Assembly: GCA_039029935.1 (NCBI GenBank) | Contig: JBCCFC010000097.1 | Span: forward strand, 1 to 17,847 | Length of the DNA stretch: 17,847 bases | Source: G039029935 sp039029935 | GTDB taxonomy: Bacteria > Chloroflexota > Anaerolineae > Caldilineales > Caldilineaceae | Direction: 5' to 3' | Shown here: piece after piece, positions 14,194-17,847 of the stretch | Numbering within the stretch: position 1 is the stretch's first letter | Layout of the letters: every line of letters starts with the position of its first letter | Notes under the pieces: generated by a model | Seen by the model: only the letters and a program-made list of their open reading frames with translations | What the model was told of the DNA's origin: nothing | Databases searched by the model: none | Translations under genes and position numbers: made by a program

Positions 14194-15984
14194 ATGAGTA
14201 AGCATTGGATTGTGAGTGTCTTTCTGCTCGGTGTCACCCTTCTGAGCATAATCCAGTTGAATCAAGGGTTTGCAGCACACGCATCTGTCTATGCACAGCA
14301 AGGGACAGCGCGTTCACTCATTCCTGCGGGTTGTATTGAACTTGTGGTCAACGGTGGCTTTGAGCAATTTGGCAGCGGCTGGAATATATTTGATAGCGAG
14401 CGTCCTCCTAAATATGTGCAAGACATCACATTTGCTGGTAGTAGCTATTCAATACTGGTTGGGAACAGTGATCTCGTCGAGAACATCCCTAGCACAAGCA
14501 TTATTCACCAGACTGTGACCTTACCAACTGATGTTCAGCGCATTATTTTTACCTTTCATTACTATCCAATTCATTATGATATGGAGCCTGTGAGAGGAGA
14601 TGTTCAATTTATGCGCTACTACAATGCATTTACAAACCATTTTGAAGGAAGAGCAATGTCAGACCTCCAAGATGAGCGTCGTTGGATTATGCAACAACGA
14701 GACCTCACAGCTCGTGCTGGACAACGGATTCGGCTAGAATTTGGTGTGATCAATGATGGCATTGCAGGACGCACAGCCATGTATATCGATAATGTATCTA
14801 TCCTCGCCTGTGATGAGGAAACCATTGTACTCCCAACCCAAGTGCCAATCGATAACCCAACGGCGACACCGACAGAAAACCCTGATCCAATTGCTATACC
14901 AACGATTGACGCTTCGCCTGTCAGTACTCAGACCGCGACGACAGAGCCAATACCGACAACCCCAGCAGCAACACCTACACCGACCCATACAGCCATTCCG
15001 CCAACGCTCACCCCAACCCTCATGCCGACGCCATTGCCAACCAAACACCAAGGCTGTCTGACCCAATTTTATAATGGCGGATTTGAGTCCTCTGGCTATT
15101 GGATTTTTGGCGGTGATCCAAGGCCACCTCGATATATTGCAACCGAACAGAAAAGTGAAGCACGGTCGGTGTTGATGGGCAATACCCCTGGCAACGAGAA
15201 CGATATCCTCAGCTATTCGTCGGTGCGACAACTGGTTGCCATCCCTAAAGATGCGCACACTGCCGAGGTTCGTTGGTGGCATTACTCTCGTAGCGAGGAA
15301 TCCGCCTCGGAAAGCCCCAATCGCTTTCATGATCGCCAAGAGTTGATCTTACTAGACATCAACTTGCAGACCTTAGCGATTGTCTATCGTGTTCGTCAAA
15401 TCAACGCAGGCTGGCAGCAAGAATTTATTGATTTGACACCCTATCGTGGGCAGGCATTTTATCTCTATTTTAATGTCTTTAATGATGGCAATGGCAGGCG
15501 TACATGGATGTATTTGGATGATGTGACCTTTAGTGTCTGTTATCGTGCAGTTACACCGACGCCCAATACTTTATTTAGCGATGATACCCAGTCTGCTCGC
15601 CCAACCCAAACGAACCCGCCAACAGCCATACCAACCCCCACACCAACACAGATACGTCCCGTTCGTGCGCCAACCGATACTCCGACGCTAACAACTGATA
15701 CCAGCACGACTCAGTCCAAGGCAACGGTGCAATCAAAAGCAGTTGATACTGCTGACACGCCGACACCCGAAGTCACGGAAGTGACGGCCAGCAATACAAC
15801 CAATGGTGGAGATAGCGGGGGATTTTCCTTTGATGCGCCCGAAACGCTGCCTGCCACCCCTTCCAATACGAGCATTTGGCAGCGGTTAGGGACAGTCGGT
15901 GTTTTGGCGAGTATATTGGTCATGATTGGGGGTGTCAGCATCTTTCTGATCCGCCTGCTCAATAGACCGGATCGACCGTATTAA
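14194..15984 (+). CDS. Exported two-module beta-sandwich protein, C-terminal anchor
   Basis: 596 residues. An N-terminal signal peptide (HWIVSVFLLGVTLLSII...FAAHA) is followed by two homologous modules, about 45-206 and 287-450. Each opens with Cys...NGGFE...W and contains a PP+Y element, an (S)x-hydrophobic-x-GN turn and a closing RTxMYxDxVxxxxC strand, resembling carbohydrate-binding jelly-roll modules. Thr/Pro linkers follow each module (about 208-285 and 451-560). The C-terminus has LPATP, then a membrane helix (GVLASILVMIGGVSIFLI) and a basic tail (RLLNRPDRPY). The cell-surface location is well supported; ligand binding is inferred. A promoter and RBS are visible upstream. It shares the Thr/Pro linker style, but not the modules, with the protein at 51-2408. 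Confidence 0.88.
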   Translation: MSKHWIVSVFLLGVTLLSIIQLNQGFAAHASVYAQQGTARSLIPAGCIELVVNGGFEQFGSGWNIFDSERPPKYVQDITFAGSSYSILVGNSDLVENIPSTSIIHQTVTLPTDVQRIIFTFHYYPIHYDMEPVRGDVQFMRYYNAFTNHFEGRAMSDLQDERRWIMQQRDLTARAGQRIRLEFGVINDGIAGRTAMYIDNVSILACDEETIVLPTQVPIDNPTATPTENPDPIAIPTIDASPVSTQTATTEPIPTTPAATPTPTHTAIPPTLTPTLMPTPLPTKHQGCLTQFYNGGFESSGYWIFGGDPRPPRYIATEQKSEARSVLMGNTPGNENDILSYSSVRQLVAIPKDAHTAEVRWWHYSRSEESASESPNRFHDRQELILLDINLQTLAIVYRVRQINAGWQQEFIDLTPYRGQAFYLYFNVFNDGNGRRTWMYLDDVTFSVCYRAVTPTPNTLFSDDTQSARPTQTNPPTAIPTPTPTQIRPVRAPTDTPTLTTDTSTTQSKATVQSKAVDTADTPTPEVTEVTASNTTNGGDSGGFSFDAPETLPATPSNTSIWQRLGTVGVLASILVMIGGVSIFLIRLLNRPDRPY

Positions 15985-16019
<35 letters not shown>

Positions 16020-16044
16020 GTTGTTGAGCGTTGATGATTTTATT

Positions 16045-16100
16045 TTCAACTCTTCAACCTTTCAACTTTTCAACCTTTCAACTCTTCAACCTTTCAGCTT
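16045..16100. repeat. Octamer array TTCAAC(C/T)(T/C)
   Basis: Seven contiguous octamers: TTCAACTC, TTCAACCT, TTCAACTT, TTCAACCT, TTCAACTC, TTCAACCT, TTCAGCTT. It ends six bases before the AAGGAG ribosome binding site (16106-16111) of the acetyltransferase gene. Confidence 0.88.
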
Positions 16101-16122
16101 TTTATAAGGAGCGTAAACATTG

Positions 16123-17253
16123 ATGTCAATGCATGGAACAGACTCGTTGTCTAGTGATGAAATAATATCAGATGGGTGCAGTTCACCGCAGGCTGTCACC
16201 TACAAAGTATATGGCCCTGATGCCAGCCCCAATGGATTTGAGGTGCTGGCTGATGAATGGAACCAACTGCTCCAGAAGAGCCGCTTTAATTCGTTTTTTC
16301 TGACCCATGAGTGGCAGACAACGTGGTGGCGTTATTTGGGTACAGGTGATTTGTGGATTGTCGCTTTTTACGATCAGCAGGAAACGCTGGTGGGTATTGT
16401 ACCGCTCTATGCCTTTACGTTTGCAGATACCTACCCTGACCCAGCCTATGCAGGCAAACGCCAACTTACCCTTGTCGGCTGTATTGAGGTCAGCGACTAT
16501 TTGGATGCAATTATTGCGGCGGGCTGGGAAGAGGCGGTCTATCGAGAGCTATATCAATGGCTGATGGTGGATGACCCACAAATATCACCTGTCTGGGATA
16601 TTTTGGACCTCTGCAATTTGCCACAAGCCAGCCAGACCTATCAGGTTGCGCCAGCTCTCTACTCAGAGGCAGGTTGCACAGTGACAGTGACAAAAGAAGA
16701 TGTCGCGCCACAATTTGTGTTGCCAATGCATTACGAAACCTACCTGCGAGAGGTGGTCGACAAAAAACAGCGACATGAGATTCGGCGCAAACAACGGCGT
16801 GTAGAGCGTGAAACCACCGCCGATTTTTATGTAGTGGGACCAGAACATGACCTCCAAGCCGAGATGGATGACTTTATTCGTCTCCAACGCGCCAGCCGCG
16901 AGGACAAAGCCGAGTTTATGACGCCAGAGATGGAGCGATTCTTCCGAGGAATGGCGCAAGCAATGCTGGATGCAGGCTATCTACGCTTGCTCTTTTTGCG
17001 ACTCAATGGCGAAAATGCGGCAACCGTCTTTGCCTTTGAACACAACGGTCACTTTCTGTTATACAATTCCGGCTATCAGCCAGATATCCATGCCCATCTC
17101 AGCCCTGGTTGGGTGTTGTTGGCCTATGGCATTCAATACGCCATTGCGCGCGGCTGCAAGGTCTTTGACTTTATGCAGGGCGATGAAGCCTACAAATATC
17201 GTTTTGGCTGTCATGACTATGATGTCATGCGCGTTGTTGTCAGGAAACAATAA
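16123..17253 (+). CDS. CelD/FemAB-like GNAT-fold acyltransferase
   Basis: 376 residues from ATG 16123; a TTG at 16120 is in frame and sits at a better distance (8 bases) from AAGGAG at 16106-16111, so the start is uncertain by one codon. The N-terminal block NSFFLTHEWQTTWWRYLG and LVGIVPLYAF, the central basic helix KKQRHEIRRKQRRVER, and the C-terminal GWVLLAYGIQYAIARGCKVF with FDFMQGDEAYKYRFG are hallmarks of the acetyltransferase_6 (CelD/BcsL-like) family. Members transfer acyl groups in polysaccharide or cell-envelope assembly; the substrate is not known here. No membrane helix is predicted by eye. It is 42 bp upstream of prs on the same strand, so co-transcription is possible. Confidence 0.85.
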   Translation: MSMHGTDSLSSDEIISDGCSSPQAVTYKVYGPDASPNGFEVLADEWNQLLQKSRFNSFFLTHEWQTTWWRYLGTGDLWIVAFYDQQETLVGIVPLYAFTFADTYPDPAYAGKRQLTLVGCIEVSDYLDAIIAAGWEEAVYRELYQWLMVDDPQISPVWDILDLCNLPQASQTYQVAPALYSEAGCTVTVTKEDVAPQFVLPMHYETYLREVVDKKQRHEIRRKQRRVERETTADFYVVGPEHDLQAEMDDFIRLQRASREDKAEFMTPEMERFFRGMAQAMLDAGYLRLLFLRLNGENAATVFAFEHNGHFLLYNSGYQPDIHAHLSPGWVLLAYGIQYAIARGCKVFDFMQGDEAYKYRFGCHDYDVMRVVVRKQ

Positions 17254-17295
17254 GCAAACCATAGCTATTACCAAAAACACAGGAGTTTTAACTTT

Positions 17296-17847
17296 ATGGA
17301 ACACCAGCTTCGGGTCTTTGCTGGCAATTCAAATGTTGCATTGGCCCAAGAAATCTGTGACTATCTCAATATTCCTTTGAGCCAGTTGGGTATTTCGCGT
17401 TTTTCCAATGACAATCTCCATGTTCAAGTGATGGAGAATGTGCGTGAACGCGATGTATTTGTTGTTCAATCTTTCACTGAATCTGTTAGTACTCATATTA
17501 TGGAGTTGATGATCACACTGGATGCACTGCGGAGCGCATCGGCGCAGCGTATCACCGCTGTGATACCCTATTATTCATATGCGCGCTCGGATAAAAAAGA
17601 TGCCCCACGCATCTCGATTGCTGGGCGGCTTATTGCAGATTTGTTGCAAACGGCTGGCGCCAACCGTGTGCTGACCGTTGATCTGCACGCCGAACAGGTG
17701 CATGGTTTCTTTAGTATGCCTGTAGATCACTTGACCGCGATTCCGACAATGGCACAACATTTTAAAGAGCAATATCCAGGTGTCACACCTGTTCGGCGTG
17801 CAGATCAACGGTCAGCACACGGTTGGCGCCAGCCGTTTGCAACAAAT
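17296..17847 (+). CDS. prs: Ribose-phosphate pyrophosphokinase, 5' part only
   Basis: It makes PRPP from ribose 5-phosphate and ATP for nucleotide, His and Trp synthesis. ATG 17296 follows AGGAG at 17281-17285. Seen in order: LRVFAGNSN (5-13), RFSNDNLHVQVMENVRERDV, MELMITLDALR, IPYYSYARSDKKDAPRISI (90-108) and the catalytic-type TVDLHAEQVHGFF with H131. About 166 residues are credible; the full enzyme is about 310-320. In many homologues RF(S/A)DGE stands where this protein has RFSNDN, so it is a somewhat divergent member. The last 19 or so codons, from about 17787, come from an inverted copy of 17639-17700 and are very likely artefactual; the expected flexible-loop and PRPP-binding sequence (VVVSPD-like) is absent for that reason. 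Confidence 0.88.
   Translation, partial: MEHQLRVFAGNSNVALAQEICDYLNIPLSQLGISRFSNDNLHVQVMENVRERDVFVVQSFTESVSTHIMELMITLDALRSASAQRITAVIPYYSYARSDKKDAPRISIAGRLIADLLQTAGANRVLTVDLHAEQVHGFFSMPVDHLTAIPTMAQHFKEQYPGVTPVRRADQRSAHGWRQPFATN
17639..17847. repeat. Exact 62-bp inverted repeat at the window end (foldback)
   Basis: 17786-17847 is the exact reverse complement of 17639-17700, with 85 bases between. Identity stops at 17785/17701. Because it lies inside a conserved gene and runs to the last base, a foldback or template-switch artefact at a contig end is the most likely cause. The natural sequence and the copy share about eight bases (CACCTGTT) at the junction, as expected for microhomology-driven switching. 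Confidence 0.95.

Overview
The window looks like a bacterial chromosome segment, most probably Chloroflexota (Anaerolineae or Caldilineae type). The basis is indirect: moderate GC, two large exported proteins with long Thr-Pro-rich linkers, a double-PspC membrane protein, a UvsE-type UV endonuclease, and intergenic spaces full of 7-8 bp tandem repeats and long palindromes. No rRNA, tRNA, CRISPR array or transposase gene is visible. Phylum assignment is inference and was not tested by any search.

Left part (51-5581). Two leftward genes encode a membrane-anchored TPR protein (2513-4174) and, downstream of it, a large exported beta-rich protein (51-2408). A short divergent promoter region separates them from a rightward sulfatase with an intact CxPxR motif (4226-5581). 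Middle (5582-8459). There is a decayed remnant that looks like the C-terminal piece of a DUF234-type ATPase, a small stand-alone RuvC-like nuclease (5929-6396), and a leftward heparinase II/III-family polysaccharide lyase (6507-8459). The sulfatase and the lyase both lack signal peptides and could act on the same imported sulfated uronic-acid polysaccharide; this is inference from family knowledge and proximity.

Centre (8460-11550). A 480-bp divergent spacer holds an unusual tandem array of two ~120-bp units, each with a 76-bp palindrome, lying in the presumed leader of the lyase gene. A rightward animal-type haem peroxidase (8940-10289) follows. Beyond it is a second tandem array of palindromes (58-bp units) and a strong bidirectional terminator facing a leftward PspC-domain membrane protein (10489-11550), whose N-terminus carries a pentapeptide repeat.

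Right part (11551-17847). All genes run rightward: a DUF2071 protein, UvsE, a second exported Thr/Pro-linked protein with two beta-sandwich-like modules and a C-terminal membrane anchor, a CelD/FemAB-like acetyltransferase, and the start of ribose-phosphate pyrophosphokinase (prs). The last 62 bases of the window are an exact inverted copy of 17639-17700 inside prs, very probably a foldback or chimeric contig end, so the extreme right end should not be trusted.

The most unusual content is non-coding: two differently sequenced but similarly designed tandem palindrome arrays on either side of the peroxidase, a 33-bp-arm inverted repeat straddling the stop codon of the DUF2071 gene, and five separate 7-8 bp tandem repeat arrays, several of them directly touching stop codons.
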